A stretch of DNA of 64,000 nt from Apus apus (GCF_020740795.1 NC_067282.1:41755290-41819289), one strand, 5' to 3'; counted from the first letter of the stretch, positions 1 to 15,246 are shown. Notes: a model not told the origin generated them from the sequence alone. Numbers and translations are program-made.

Positions 1-3000
1 ACTGCATCTTGCAATTATCCCCCTTCTGCTGTCAGCAGTCAAAAGAAGTAACTGATTGCATCCATAAAAATAAATAACATAGGATAGGACCAATTACTTG
101 GCCCTGTAGGCAAAAGGTGTGCTGCTGCTCTCCTCTATGCAGCTGGAATCCTTTTACCTCCAAACAAAATAAGTCTTGTCTCTGCTTTTCGCTGAGAAGA
201 GCCTATGGCTCATGCAGAACTCTGCCCAGCTACCATTACAGATAGACAGCTAGTTGGTATGGTTTCTTGTTTGCACAAGTGAACAAGATAGGTTATTCTG
301 GGCTATGCTTAAGTCCAGGCCCCAAACCTGTTTATTTTACTTGTGCAGATGCAGCCAAAGGTTAAAGGTGAGGAGAGACAAGAATAGTCTAGGTTCTACC
401 TTCATTAATGTGCAGTTATTTCTCAATACAATTCCACACAACACAAAAAATTGATTAAAGTTGAACTTCTAAGGACAGGGAAACATTTTCATTGGTGCAA
501 TTTATTAAGTAATGCTGCATACCTGGACAACTGGCCATCACAAAATTGTTATGGTTTCTATTACTATAAAATATAGAAATTCTGTTGATAGCACAGGTTC
601 ATATAGGCTATGTACTAGGCTATTTATGAAAAATAATAAAAAAGGGAAACTAGTTAAGATAAAGCACTGTTACGCAATACCTTTTACAATATTACATGCA
701 ATACTCTGATGTTTGGTTGCTTAGACTTAGAAAACACAAAAATAATACCAAAGTTTTCATTTTTTCATGTTTGTTAGAGATGTAAACCTCAACTGCTGAT
801 ACTCAGGAGGAAATGTGGATTAAAATACACGTATTTCTGGCATTTTAACCTAATACTGCAGCCACTACCCAGTATTGCCTTTCCCACATGTTACAAAGCT
901 AGTAAAAAAGCAAGATTAGGAAAATGCCCCAAATATTTAATTTAAACTTTCCTGTTTTGTTTTGTTTTGGGTTTTGTTTTTGTTTAAGATGCCTTTATCT
1001 GTGTGTGCATATTTCTGCTATCCATGATAGTACAGTACATTCTCTTTCAATGTCTTCTGCAAAAATCAATTGGCAAACCTATTTTAATAACATTTTTGGA
1101 TTATTTTAAATATATATCCTGTTACCTGTCTCACAACAGAACAAAATGTATACACATCCAAGTGCAGAAATTACCAACATCATGCTGGTGGTTTGCCATG
1201 TAGTATATCTTTAGCTTGCTAGTTGGTGAAGTTGTAATAATATCAGTAGATTATATGATTGACTGGGACTCAGTCCCAATTTACTTTGGGGCACAACGGA
1301 ATCAAATATCTGTTGTAGATTCTCATGGTGCCTTTATAGCTCAATAAAAAATTACTATATCTGTAGCTGTGCATACCTTACCAATATCAGTGTATGCCAT
1401 AGTATAAGTCAATGAAAGGGAATCTCACTATTTTCTATAGGGTTCAAAAACCTCAATAAAAGTTTGGAAGCTTTTTTTTTTTTTTTTTTTTAATCCAATT
1501 ACCAAGTTGCAAAAACACATTTACAGCAAAAGTTAATAGTGCATGATTGTGAAACAGCAATCTAGTTCCTGAGCACTGTGTCCAGCAAGTGCTATGGGCA
1601 GTGTGATTCAGCTGCTGATGAAGAGAAATCCACTGCTCTTACCACAGTTCATTGATCTGTTCTGAACTAATTTCATAATTCCAAGGTTTGCATGGGTTGC
1701 TCACGGAGATTTGGCAAACCTATTATGGGCAGCTAGAAACAATTTGAACATTGTATTTCAACATTAGCAATGAAATTTTATTTTCATTTTGCTTTTTTAA
1801 GGTTTTTAATTTAGCTTTTGTCTAGAGAACATGCTTGTATTGCATTTGTAGGAAGAAATATTATTTCTACAGTGTGAAGGAGAAGAAAAGAAAAATAAAG
1901 CTATAAAGTGCCATTAAAAGCTGTCTGCTACAAGGGCAATATTTTTCTCCTGACAGAAGAGCTCCGTGTTCTTTTTCCAAAACCTCTCACTAAACTCAAA
2001 AACATTGATCCAGACATTTCTATTGCTTCCTTGCTCCATAGGTTGATTACATACTTCATGAAAACTCAGAGATGTTGTAAATTTTCAAACAAAAAAAAGC
2101 ACAGAGCTTATCTGCACCACAGCAGAATGACATTTCAACTTTCCTTATAGCTTTCCCACCCACCATTTTAATTTACAATCCCTGGACAAATTAAAATACT
2201 AAGTAATGTCAAGCTGCAATGTAACGAAAATACAAATTAAAACTAATGCCTTGTCTGTAAATGCAACCTATTTTTTTAGTAACCGAATGAGACCTTTTTC
2301 ACAAAGTGCCACAAAATGACAAAAATGTGCTAAAGAACCAAGGTCAAAATCTGGATTTTTGTTGTTGTTGTTGTGGCTGCTTGAGTATCAGTTCCCTTTA
2401 AAAAACATAGGACTAGGTTTAGTCGCTGGTGTAACTCTTGCCCTGCATCACTGCCAGTTTCTCAGCCTGTGCCCGGTTTCAAGAGCAGATATAGTAGGGA
2501 GGGGGGTATCTCCCTATAGTGGGTCACCTCACTATCTCAAGCCTTCCCTTGCTCTTTGCTCTTTCCTCAGGGCTTCCCTACTTCAACACAACGTTTCGGA
2601 ACCTCTTTCTATAAATAGTTAACTTAGCCAGTGTGTACCCCAGCTGAAAGCTGCCTTTCTCTTTCTTTTTAATGCTGTTTTGAGACATGACTTCTCAGGT
2701 GAGAAAACTGTATTTTCTTGAGTATTTTGAGGAAGGGAAGGTTAGAAATGAAAGCAGCATTTAGAGAGCATCATCTTCTGGTCAAATGTGTTTTAAGAAA
2801 AAGGCAAGGGATTTTGGGTCCAAAATACCAGAATCAAAATAATTGTTAACTACAGTAATAATGTGGAAAGCAATTGTAACAAACAGGACTACATGAGAGA
2901 GAATGAAGTGGGACCAAAAGAAAATTTTCTTAAGCTGTTGAATTAAGGTAGTGACAAAGGACAGAAGAAAGAATTACAAGCTGCAGAACTACGTGAAAGC

Positions 3001-4097
3001 AAAGAAATTATTCTGGATTGAAAGAAGAAAATTAACTCCTTGCCAAAATTCAGTAGAGGTGCCTAACCTGGATGAGTGTTGAAAATAAAACAGAAAGAAT
3101 GCCACAGAGTTGTAAAGCCATACAGGAGAGAAGCAGCATTAGAGAAAATTAGGAATAACAGCACTAGTAAGGAAAACAGAACTAGAAGGAATGATGTGAG
3201 TTGCTAAACCCAGCTTCCTCCTGTCCCAAATGTATGTACTTGCTACTGAGAATATGGTTCAGAACCTTTCAGAATTCACTTTTGTAGTGTGCTTCTTTCC
3301 TTGAAAATTTCCTTTATCTCTCACTTATATTTTGAGCTTGTCCCTAAAATTCTTTTCAAGCTATTTAAGCTTTTGCGTTAGATTTGGATCTTTGCATACA
3401 AATGTCTATTTCTGTATTTTTAACTGAAAGAAATTCCAGGTCTCCTGTAGATTTGACTGCCTGAATCTACATGTGACTGGTCTCATTGTCTTTCTTGAAA
3501 TTATTCAAGTTCATATTTTTTTAAATTAAGATACTCAGATATACTTCAGCTTTTCCTTCTGTTAAATTCAATTTGAATCAAACTGATTTCTTGATCCAAG
3601 ATCACCTCTTCTATGATTTTTTTATTATTATTTTTCAGTGAAAGAAAGGCTGAACTAACACTATCACTTCATTCAGGTAGAGTTGGTGAAAAATATGTTA
3701 ATACAGCAGTAAGTATCTAAATCCAATATTACAGATTGAAAATCTCATGCTTGGATTAATATACACCAGACATTACTAATAGCACTGTCGTGGTCATGAT
3801 AGGGTTTTGTACACAGAGGTAATAAAACTATTAGTTTAACTAGTAAAGCTGTAAAACCTGGACAAGCTCCTGAGTTGTAGAATGGAAAGAACAAAACTGA
3901 AACATTGCCAAGATATTAATGAATGCATACTCCAAATAGTACTTTTAATTCTGGAACCTAGTGTCAAAAAGGATACAGTAGCACTAAAAAAACAGAAGAA
4001 TTAAGAAGAGAAGAAGATATAGAATGGTTCTCATGCAAAGAACAGCTAAATAAACTTGGATCCTTCAGCACTGAATAGATACGTAACAGGGTTTGTA
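1..4097. other. Intergenic, no gene seen
   Basis: AT-rich DNA with one poly(T) run and a short GTT repeat near 2361-2374. The open frames are short and unlike known proteins. Confidence 0.7.
1472..1491. repeat. Poly(T) tract
   Basis: Twenty T in a row. No adjacent retroposed sequence is recognised. Confidence 0.95.
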
Positions 4098-4395
4098 AAT
4101 CACAGAATCACCAAGGCTGGAAAATACCTCTGAGATCATCAAGTCCAGCCTGTGACCTAACACCACCACATCAGATAAACCATGGCACTAAGTGCCACAT
4201 CCAGCCTTTCCTTGAACACATCCAGGGACTGTCCACTTCACCACTTCTCTGGGTAGTTCATTCCAATGCCTAATCACTCTCTCCATGAGGAAGTGCTTCC
4301 TAATATGTAACCTAAACCTCCCCTGGAGCAGCTTCAGGCTGTGACCTCTCATCTTGCTGCTAGTAGCCTGGAAGAACAGCCCAGACCCCAAAATA
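4098..4395 (-). repeat. CR1 LINE 3' fragment
   Basis: Begins ATCACAGAATCACCAAGGCT, the complement of the CR1 3' end, and continues with the complement of the CR1 reverse transcriptase C-terminal region (RHWNELPREVV). It is 5'-truncated, and the similarity fades after about 4395. Confidence 0.85.
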
Positions 4396-4814
4396 TAAAG
4401 ATTGAGTGGCATGAAAAAATGAAGCAGTCCCACATCATTCTTAATAAAAGACAAAAAGAGCCTTTCATGAAATTAGGAGATCACACTGTCAAAAAAAGGA
4501 TTTTTTTTCCCTCATAATTCATAGTTAAAACTGCAGAACACCTAACAACAAGAATTTTGTGGACACTTAATATTTACATGGATTTGAAAGCACATGGACA
4601 AACTAAAGAAATAAAAATCAAAATTTAGCAAGTACAAAAATATGACCACTATGTCTAAAAGTCCCTGAGCTGCAAATCAGTGAAGTGTGTGCTGGACACA
4701 TATCATCACATGGACTTCTCTAGGTACTGGCTGCTGGCTGTGTTGGAGCTGGGCTGGTGGGTTTTCTGCTTCAGTGTGATACAGCCATTCTTATACTGCT
4801 ATTATTGTTATTAA

Positions 4815-5545
4815 GTCTTGCATCTGGGGAAGAACAACCCAGCTGACCTGCTGGAGAGCAGTGTAGGAGAAAGGGACCTGGGGGTCCTGGTGGACAGAAG
4901 GATGACCATGAGCCAGCAATGTGCCCTTGTAGCCAAGAAGGCAAATGGCATCCTGGGGTGTATTAGGGTGTGGTTAGTAGGTCAAGGGAGGTTCTCTTCC
5001 CCCTCTATTCTGCCTTGGTGAGGCCACATCTGGAACACTGTGTCCAGTTCCGGGCCCCACAGCTCAAGAAGGACAGGGAACTGCTTGAAAGAGTCCAGCA
5101 CAGAGCCAGGAAGATGATGAAGGGAGTGGAACATCTCCCTTATGAGGAAAGGCTGAGGGAGCTGGGTCTCTTTAGCTTGGAGAAGAGGAGACTGAGGGGC
5201 AACTTCAGCAGTGTTTACAAATATGTTAAGGGTGAGTGTCTGAAGGACAGAGCCAGGTTTTTTTCATTGATGTCCAGTTATAAGACTAGGGGCAATGGGT
5301 ACAAACTGGAGCATAGGAGGTTCCACATAAACATCAGAAAAATTTTCTTTCCTGTTAGAGTGACAGAGCCCTGGAACAGACTGCCCAGAGAGGTTGTGGA
5401 GTCTTCTTCACTGGAGACATTGAAAACCCATCTGGACACGTTCCTGTGTGATGTGCTCTAGGTGATCCTGCTCTGGCAGGGGGATTGGACTAGATGATCT
5501 TTCAAAGTCCCTTCCAACACCTAAGATTCTGTGATTCTTTGATTA
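4815..5545 (+). repeat. CR1 LINE, 5'-truncated copy
   Basis: Plus-oriented. It carries a degenerate CR1 C-terminal coding region ([40 protein letters not shown]) and ends with the typical GGACTAGATGATCTTTCAAA and GATTCTGTGATTCTTTGATT terminal octamer-like repeats. Confidence 0.93.
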
Positions 5546-8500
5546 GCACCACTCAGTTTTAGTTTGGTGTATATTGGGAAACAAAAGTTAACTCATAATG
5601 ACTGAACTTCTAATAGCTTCCTTCTCTCTTAGCGCAATAGAGGATTGCACACAATTCAAAACAGAAGAAATATGTTTACAACTGACTTCTAGCTCTATAC
5701 CCGATCTTCCCTTATCTTTCATTTTTATGATTCTGGATCAGATTCTCTCTTTTTCCTGGAAGCCTTCTCTCCAGGGATCTGTGAAGACATAAGCCTCATG
5801 TGTAAGTTTGAACCAAAAGCATCACAGCTGTAGGAGACAGCAAACAGAGGCAAGGCATTTCCTTCCCTTGACTCTGCACTGTTTAATAAGCTTCCTCAAT
5901 ATTAATATTTTTCTAGATGATATTTTAACCTACATGTATCATTTTAAATGCTGCAAAAAAAAAACAACCCACCCAAAAACCACAAAACTAAACAAAAATT
6001 AAATATGAGGCCTGTGAAAAGCTGCTATTGATGTGTAGAATTTGAATCTTATCCATGGTGTTGATATATTCTGCCTGCAAAGGGCATTAAGTTAATGTCA
6101 GAATCTCCTGGCCAATATGTATCTACATCCACAAACTGGAAAGCATCTTGATCCTTGCAATAGTGGCACTGAGCTGACGAAAATAATATCCTTTTCACTG
6201 CCATTATACTAACACAATATAATTGGGGAATTGCTGGAGTCCCTATATTTAATTTTAGTGCCTTGGCAAATGATCCTAATAGCCTAATGGCTAGATGCTG
6301 CTGTTGCTAATGCTGTTCAATTGACTAGGTTTCAAAGTGTGTCAATGAGTCTTTTAAGTCTCCACTAGAGCTGTAAGGTTTCAGATTACAGCTCTTAAAC
6401 TATATGTGATCTCTAATGAAAAAAGGGAAAAAAGGAATTGATAAAGCAAGCTAAGGCAGCAAAGTCAGCAAAAATTGCACAGGCGATTCTGACTTTACTC
6501 TGTAACAGGGTGAGCACATAAATTACATTGGGTCAGTAAATGATACACCCGGGAAAGTAAGCAACAATGCAAATAATAATCCATTTTTTAATAATTAAAT
6601 CTTAGCTAGGTCCTCATTTGGTCACGATGATAATTTTTTTATAGAACTGTAAGAATAATCATGGGATTTGTAAAAAAATTGCCTTGTAGCTTTTTTTGAA
6701 AATACACATATACCCGGTATTGATCCTGATTTGTGCATGTTAAAACAAATCTCCTTGGGTAAAATATTCTTAAAGTCAATAATATGCTGTAATCTCATGT
6801 GACACTAATAAAATAACACAAATGACAATTCATTTTTGTTTACTTGTCTCCTCTTTAATGGATTGATAAATTTTGTTAACAAAAAAAAAGAAAAACAGAT
6901 CTTGGTGCATAGTAGGCATATTTCTAAAACAGTTCTGATTGATTTTTTGGAGTCATTTTTGAAGAAACAATCAATCTCTAGAATTCCTTCCTGAAACACA
7001 TTTTAATGGCTGTTGATGTATGTTGTGCATATCACAAACACCCAAAACACAGTGCTGAAGGTCTTAATCCAGCAAACACTTTACACTTGCTTCCCCCAAG
7101 TATTTGATTCCTCCAAACATACAAGCAGCTCCAGCAAGGAGCTGATTTCACAGATTTTGAGGTAAGCATATGTGTTTGCAGACTAGAGCCTAAAAGAAGC
7201 TGAGATATTACAGAAAACAATTCTGTCATAATAAGAATTTATCTCAGTGCAATGACAGCTGTATTTATTTCAAATTTCCCCAAAATAAGATCACAGTTAT
7301 TACCCTTCCTCAGGTAGCTGCATTTTGCAACCTATTGGAAAGAGAGTAGGAAATAGTCCTGATAGTGCTTAAGAACTACATATATTTACTGAAACAAACA
7401 GAAGCACCTTGAAACTATTCTGCTGAAGACAATATTGCATCTCCTCAGCTATGGGAGAGGGAGACACAAAAATAAATTAATTTACTCCACCTATGCAAAC
7501 TGTTAAGAGGAAGTAAGGTTTCTAGGTGTTGAGAGTCTTTTGAATTTTGTTGGATGGGTCAAATATTTTCACAAGAGCAATCTGAGTGGTCTCAGTAGAT
7601 ATTTTGTTGTTCACGTAATGGAGCTAAGAGCTCAGTAAATAGTATAAAAAATAAGGTCTGACTGTGGAAATCATACCAGCCTATCTTTTCAGAGCAAAAG
7701 TGGATTTGGAACTGCATTCACTAGCTGTGAAAGGGTTCTACAAGCGGCAGAACCAAAATTCTGTATTTGGACTAAAAGGTAGAACTCCCATGGCAGTGGT
7801 CAGATTTCTATTAGGGAAAAGTCCACACTGAAACTGAGAAGTTCAGCTTCCCACAGTGGGAACACACTCTTCCTCTTCTGGCTTTAAATGTTTCTTGAAC
7901 AGTTGAAAAAACAATCTCCATACTGGATGCAGGAGGATGCAATTCTGATATTTTTTTTTTTTTTAGAGAAAAAGGAATAAAAAAGTATTTACAGGATCAG
8001 TGTAAAGCACTGTTCAGTTCAGTAGAAATGTTCACATATTCAATCTATGGATAAACTTGCTTCCCTTTTGCAATGACTGCTGTCTAGGCACCCACTTTCC
8101 TATGATCTTGTGTTTGTGTGAGCTGTCCTCATTCCACAGTTCCTGAGATTTATAAGTCACCAAACAGTACTAAAAAGAAAACAAGCAAAACAGTGCAAAG
8201 CTATCTCCATTTCTAAACAGAGCCTCTGCTCTTTTTTTTTGCTTCTTTTTTTTTCTGATAAACATCTAATTTCTGAGATAAATCCCTGCCTTCATAAGTT
8301 TTCTACATCAGGAAGAGTATTGTCAATGCCTGGCAATTTTTAAATAAAAAGTAGTAATTGTGGCAAATAAACAAATCCATAACAAATTTATAATAAATTC
8401 ATAACAAATTCATAGCACTGCCATGTTTTTTAGTTTACTGATTCTGAAATAATCTGAGAAATTATTTGTAATTAACAAAAGCAAATTAAAATGTTGTAAA

Positions 8501-11500
8501 TGTAAGCTTGACAAATTCAGCGAATTACACACCCTGTAAATTCCAGTTTAAGCCAGGTAAATTCTCTGGCTAAACAAGTTTTTCATCGTTCCTCCTCTGC
8601 TGTGAAAAGATCTGTTCCAGAGACAGATTAGCCTATATGCTTTCTGATATCTGTAGGTATGCATTGGCTGAAATACCTTCCTACCTCTTCCTGATTCAAT
8701 TGAAGGAAGCAGATGACTTGAATCAACGTTACCTATTACGTCCTTCACTTTGCTTTTGCCTTAAACAGCTCCGCTTCTAGTCTTAAGCTCCTAGAAATTC
8801 CATCCGGCCCGCCACCGTTCATTAAAACAAACACTGCCTATTTTATTATTTGCAGTCCAGCCATCTCTCCACTGAGACAAAAGGGTAGATTGTCTGCTGC
8901 AGAAGACACCTGGAAGGTGCACAAAGTACAAAGGCCAGAATTCAAAGGAGTTCCCAGTGTACTCAACAAGCAATTACTTCTGCTTGTGATGGGAGACTGT
9001 CAGCTTCAAACACGAGGCATTCTTTGGAAAGATTAGTCCAAATTACATTTTATTACATTGGCCTGCTTGGACAGCCTAGACTTCATCTCGTTCTTATTCT
9101 AATGGAATTCAATCAAGGGTATTAATATATTGTTTATGACATGTTTGGAGTTCTTGTGTTATCAGCATACATTCATGAGAGGAGCTTCAAACAGTATCAG
9201 ATAACAGTGAGCTGGATGTTGGATGTTGTACAGCACAGGGGATTTTATCATCTTGTTGAACCAGTGGCAGTGATTAAATTAAACTGTCTGAACAAAGCTT
9301 TTGCATGTCAGGCTGTTGAATGGCAAAATGAAAGAGTGACACACTTCAAAGATCAAGGAGAGGGAACTGGAAAACCATACTTACGTAACTTCTTATTTAA
9401 TATATTGAATAACTGAACCACTAGGTACCTGGGCTTTTAGTTGCAAATAATCAGAACAAAACACTTTATGCAGTCTAGCATTAATTGACTAAATGCGAAT
9501 GCAAAGGCATCTACAAAGTTCTCATATCACTGTTACTTCCCTCATCTCAGTGAGCAGCACATTGAATCTTATTAGTTCTTCTCTGCCATATGTTTGAAAA
9601 AACACCCAGAAAATCTGATTTATCCCCATTTCCCTCACAGCTTAGTTTTCATATTTGTGAGGTCCAAAGGCACACTTCTTACATCTTCTCTAATATGAGC
9701 AATAGCAACATTCACAATTTCATAGACACCAGTAGGCTTGTTCATAAGTGTTCATAAAACTAAGGGCTAAAACATCCAAAACTCAAACTCTTGAAATGCC
9801 AGCAAAATTTAAAATAAAAGAAAAAGGAAAAAAGTGCTAGTATAGAAAGACTTGTTGAAAGAAAATAAAAAATAACATAAATTAATGACCTAAATGCTAT
9901 CCTCCCAGAGTGTCTGGTTTCTGAAAATGATTACTTTAGGCAAATTTCATTTGGATAGGTGAGAGCTTTTAATGTGTACAACATGATTTATAGTATAGCA
10001 CACAATTTGCTGATGCTTTTGGTAAGAACTCAGATATCTTCTGTCTACCAAATCTTACATAAACAAATACTGCTTCTATTTAATTTATTTTACTGCAATT
10101 TCCATTTAAAAAATGTCTTTCTTCTAAAATCCCAAATAAGAAAGTCCTAGATTTAAAATACATAAATTGAACCAAAAAGCAATTTCTGTTACAAGGTTTA
10201 GCTGAATCTTCAGTGAGGATGGATTATTGGTTAAGTGTTAATTTTTTTAATATTAACTACTAGCATAAGTCAAATTTTAGGCAACACTAGAATGATTTTC
10301 TTTCATTCTATGCAGAAATTAGAATAGGTCTTGACCTTATGCAGGGTGTTAATATAATATGAATCATCATTTCTTATCAATAATAATTTCATCCCGTTAT
10401 TTTATTTTGCACATTTAAACAAGCTTTAGTATGTTTTCTGCATAAATAAATAAATTTCCTTTATTTATACAGCAAGTTTAATTTGTTTTCATGTGCAAAA
10501 AGGAAAGCATCCTATTTTTTATCAGAGCTGAGACATAAAAAACACCTTCAAAACTTGTAGTGTTTTTATTTGATAGTAATATTCTTCCTTCTTGTAGAGC
10601 CATAGTGCAGTGACATCCATTAACATTCAAAACTAGACAATGCTTTCAAATTCAAATCCACTTGAGACAGTACAGTAGTAGAAATGGAGCCTGAGGGAAA
10701 GAGTTTTGAGAATAAACAGAGAACCAACCCATTAGAATACTCCACTGTGTATATCAGTTTTTATAATTGGTGGCACATATATGTGCATACGTTTGTATTT
10801 CATTGCAGGTCTGTGAATAAATCAAGATTTGATATTTATGGCAAACAGGCTAAATATTAGATGTTTTAGTGCACTACAATCTTTATGCAATAGTACAAAG
10901 ACCTTTAATTGTCTGGTGTATATTTAAGCATATATACGTGTGTGTGCTTACTTAAGAAAAAATACACATTTGCTTTCCAAAGATACTTGTTTATGTTAGA
11001 CATTTCAGGAACCTCAACCTATTATTTACTGTATCTATAAGTCTTACCTTTTGATCTTCCTCTCTTTTCATCATTGAATAGCACTGTATTTAATAGCCAA
11101 ATAACATAAAATGTAGTACTTGCCTAGAAAATATAATTGCTTAATTATCTTTGCAAAAGGTAAACATGGCATATTCACTATGTATGAGGCATGGGCAATC
11201 TAACCAAAAGAGTGGAATTACTTTTCTAATTAACAAGTCTATTTTACTATTTTTCAGAACTATGTTTCAATTTATTTTTTCAAATAATGATATCGAAAAT
11301 AAATATTAAAAAGCTAGCTTTAGTATCATGGAAGTTTCCAAAGTTAGCTGATTTGAACAGCGTCATAATGGAAGGCATTCAAGAAGCTCTTCTCTTTAAT
11401 TTTACTTCTGCTACTAGAAAAGGCAAAAAAATTGGTCTAATTATTCATGTGTATATTCATGTAAGATAATTAGAATGTGACTCAGGTTGTATACCAAGCT

Positions 11501-12280
11501 ACTACATCCCTCTGTGTTGGAGGGTTTTTTAAATCTATAGACTAGAATAAAAAAATAATAACACATACACGTAACTCGTATTTTTTATTGTCTATAAGCA
11601 CACACATATATATACTGTGCTTTGGGGTTCTATTCCTTTGCTTGCCTAATATAAGTATAATTCACCAGTAAGTTGAATGAAAGCATTGAATAGCCATCGG
11701 ATTATAATACTTGAGAATTTCCTCTCATGTCTTTTATTTACTATGTGATTTACCGACACTTTCCAAAACAGGTAACTTTCAGATGTTTGTAGCATAAGGT
11801 ACTCAGCCTGTGAACATTTATACATTCAACCAGTTCCACTGCATTCAGTGAAAATACTACATAAATAATGGTAGTTGTGTCTCTGAGGATGGAATTAATT
11901 GGATCAATAACAAAGGCTTTGTCTAATTTAATTTATAAAATTAGCAGATTAATATAATTTGTTTTATCTATAATAGTAGTCTAAAACAAGTCAGACTGTG
12001 CCCCAAAATTGTGCCTCTCCTTCAACAAACATACCTAAGGCAAATAGCTCAGTAGCAGACCTCATGATGACAACGTGAAGTTAGAAACAAGTCTCCATCC
12101 TGAACTATTCAAGTGCATGGGAATTCTTTTGTAACTCTTAATATATTCAAGACAGGATTGTAACCCAAATCAGGAAAAAGATAAAACACTTTCATGAGCT
12201 GCATAGGTATGAAATAATCCACTAACACTCTTTTAGCCATTCATTCCTTACCATCAACCTTTCTTAAATAGGTTTGCTTC

Positions 12281-12312
12281 TATTATTATTATTATTAGTA
12301 GTAGTAGTAGTA
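12281..12312. repeat. Compound trinucleotide repeat (ATT)n(AGT)n
   Basis: Five ATT-type units pass directly into five AGT units, a short compound microsatellite. Confidence 0.9.
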
Positions 12313-13049
12313 TATTTTAGTTTATTAATTAACTTCTGATTTGCAAAAAATAATATTGTTTTCCTGTAGATATAAAATAGAAACAGTGTTGTGCTTCCGT
12401 GGTATTATTCACCATGGAAGTGTTTCAGTTTCAGGAAAAATTACATATGGGCTCCACTCCCTATATTGCTAAAGACTTCCAAACCCTGGATAGAGCCTGG
12501 GGAAAGCTGCTTGTGAATTCCTTTCCTTACCATGCTATTCCATATAAAGTCATGCAGACACAGGCTTAAATACTTCCATATTCCATATTGAAAGTGGAAA
12601 CAACAAACATCAGAGTCCTGTCTGTCTGGTAAAAGCCTCATTTAGAAGTGCACTTTACAACATAACTTTCTTCAGGTAGGGGACACATTACTTCAACGAG
12701 AATGCCAGAGGAGTGCATTCCCATTCCTAATATCTAGGAAAGCATTAATTATTCTTAAACATGCCTATTAGAAGTGTTAGCACATCAATATAAAGCAAAG
12801 AAAAAGGTAATTTAAAGTGTGCAAAAGGAGCAAGGCAGTATTTTACTGTCTAAACTAGATGCTTGTGTTAATACTTCTGGTCAGAATCCATCATCATTCA
12901 TCAATGCATGCCAGGTCGTATAGGAAGGAAGCACTACTGTAACTGGCAGCCATAGCATGGATCAAAAGACCAGAGTTTTATGCTAATTTGGTTTAAGATG
13001 AATAAGCATGTCAGCCACAGCATTTTATGTAAAACAGAACTTGTGAAGT

Positions 13050-13160
13050 TTTACAATCAGGTAGACACCAGAAAGGAATTACAGTAATCCACCTTGGAGG
13101 TGACAGAAGTACTATATGGATTAGCATTTCAGCTGTGGCCTGAGAAAATATTATCCTCAA
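13050..13160. repeat. Possible ancient amniote interspersed repeat
   Basis: The stretch AATTACAGTAATCCACCTTG followed by GAGGTGACAGAAG resembles a motif I recall from old LINE 3' ends in amniotes. I cannot name the family and the match is from memory only. Confidence 0.25.
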
Positions 13161-15246
13161 CCCAGCAACAGCAAGCACATAAATGAGTAAAAAGTGTAGT
13201 AAGGATGGCATGTAAACGACCACTAAAGAACACAAAGAGTAAGAAGATGACTATGATTATCTCTGGCAAGGGATGCAGGGAAAAATGCAGCTACAGACGA
13301 ACAACACAAGGAATCCATTGAAGTACTTATATGTGGCTTTTATCTCCATAGTCACTGAAACATCTTTGTACCTTTATCTGAAGGCTCTTATTCAGCAATG
13401 CATTTAAACTAGCAATTTGAGATACATTCAGGAGAGCTAGAAAACCCTAACCAGTGCCTAGTAACAGAGAGGGTGACTCCTTCTGCTCAAGAGATATTAA
13501 CTCCCAAAATGCTCCTGAGTGCCTAGGTAGTTGCTGTGGCCCCAGAAGGCATTATTCCCCCTACCTTTTCTCCCTACATGAATAATGAGGAATTTTTCTT
13601 TTTCATGTATAGTGTGACACTGTGTTCAGATAACAGTTCATTGGATAAAAATTACCATCTACAAAAGGGGATGTAGCAAAATCACTGTATATCCTGGATG
13701 ACTACTTAAAAATGGAAAGTCACACTGAGAGCATAGTAAGCCACTGAACTTGGATTTGAAGGGGTTATGAATAAGCTTACAGAAGCAATTACAATATTTG
13801 TTTAACATTTGATCTTAAACATTTGCACTCTAGGAAACACTTGTGCAAGTCTGGCATCATTAGTTAGGCCTCCATCTTCTAGTTAGTGAAATGGTGCTGG
13901 ATGCTACTTACAGGACAATTATTCTGGACATGACTTGAAAAGCTGAAGCTTATGTTAAATGTATATAACAACATTCATGTACTTTGCTTTGTATGAGCAA
14001 GGATTTGCTGAGTTCTGATGTACCAAATAGTATTATTTCCTCAGGGAATTTTGCTGGACCTGGTGTGAGGCTAATTTAAAGCATTACAGGAATATAACAT
14101 AAAATACAAAGATTATGTATTTTGGTAAATACAGATAGAATTTATTTTTGCTTCACTGGGATAGGTTGTACCTGGATAGGTGTTTCATGGGGACATTCTC
14201 CATGAAACTGATTATCATTCCACTGAATGCCAACAGGCATTTTAGTAGAGAAAATTTCCTCCCACGTTCAGTGTTGAGTTGTTCAATGGTGTTTAACCAC
14301 GTACTAAATAAGTGTCAAGTACTACGCTCTACACTTTTAATATGTCTGTTGCACAATAAAGATCAGGCAGGTATATTTAATATGTACATAATCAGCTATT
14401 ATTCTTGTACTGAGTAGCAAAGTAAGGCTTAAGTGTACAGGATCTAAACAAGTGGAGTTAGAGTCACAGTTCTACAAACACATGAAAAGAGTTTTTTAGA
14501 AAATGTGCAACACAAACCCCAGCAAAGTAACATGTATAGTTGCAACAGTATTCCATATATACCTGCAAATTGTATGCATTATATTAATTTGCAACAATGA
14601 GAAGTTTGATAAGTCAATCAATGTAAAAGCTGTAAGAGCTTCATTACACAGCCACGTAGTTTTACTGCCACTGTCTTTGTCAGTCCTGTCTTGCTACTCT
14701 TCTCTGTGTGTTAGATTTAAAATTGCCTTGTCGACTTTTTCAAAACTTCATCAGAAGCTGCATTACATTAAGGTAACTTTATCACTACCCCTTTTTCTTC
14801 TCAGTTTAAATAACAAAACATTATAAATGTCCCTACCTCTCTGACTCAGGACAGCAAATAGCAGCATGTTTTCCCTCATATTTTTTGTAGTTCAGGATGC
14901 TTTAAATGTTGCTAGGCTGTGTAGGAACTGCTTGAACTTCTCACCCTCCAAAGAATGACTCTGACTTTCCAAAAACATTTTGGACAATTGAAGAACGTCA
15001 TAGTTCTGGCTACCTCTTAGGCTGCCTGCCTCTTCTGAGGTTTGTAGGCTGAGCGTATGTTTAGCTTGTTCTTAGACAAAACCTCTGGACTACTACAATG
15101 TCTTTGAGAAAATATTTAGCTTGTGATAGATTTGGGCTATGCTACCGTAAGGGAAAAATAAACAAATAACAACTAAGTATATCTTTAAAGGCCTATTTTT
15201 ATATAGTCTCCTCTAGACAAAAGAATAAACAAGACACTTGCAACAG

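Larger units (their letters stand above)
5546..15246. other. Long intergenic stretch, few repeats
   Basis: About 9.7 kb with no recognisable CR1 copy and no gene. It is AT-rich, especially 9.9-12.0 kb. The lack of young repeats could reflect constraint on regulatory DNA, but this cannot be judged without alignment. Confidence 0.6.

Noticed and set aside
4188-5461. Open frames of 88 and 163 codons that look protein-like
   Set aside because: They are pieces of CR1 reverse transcriptase C-terminus in two truncated copies, not host genes.
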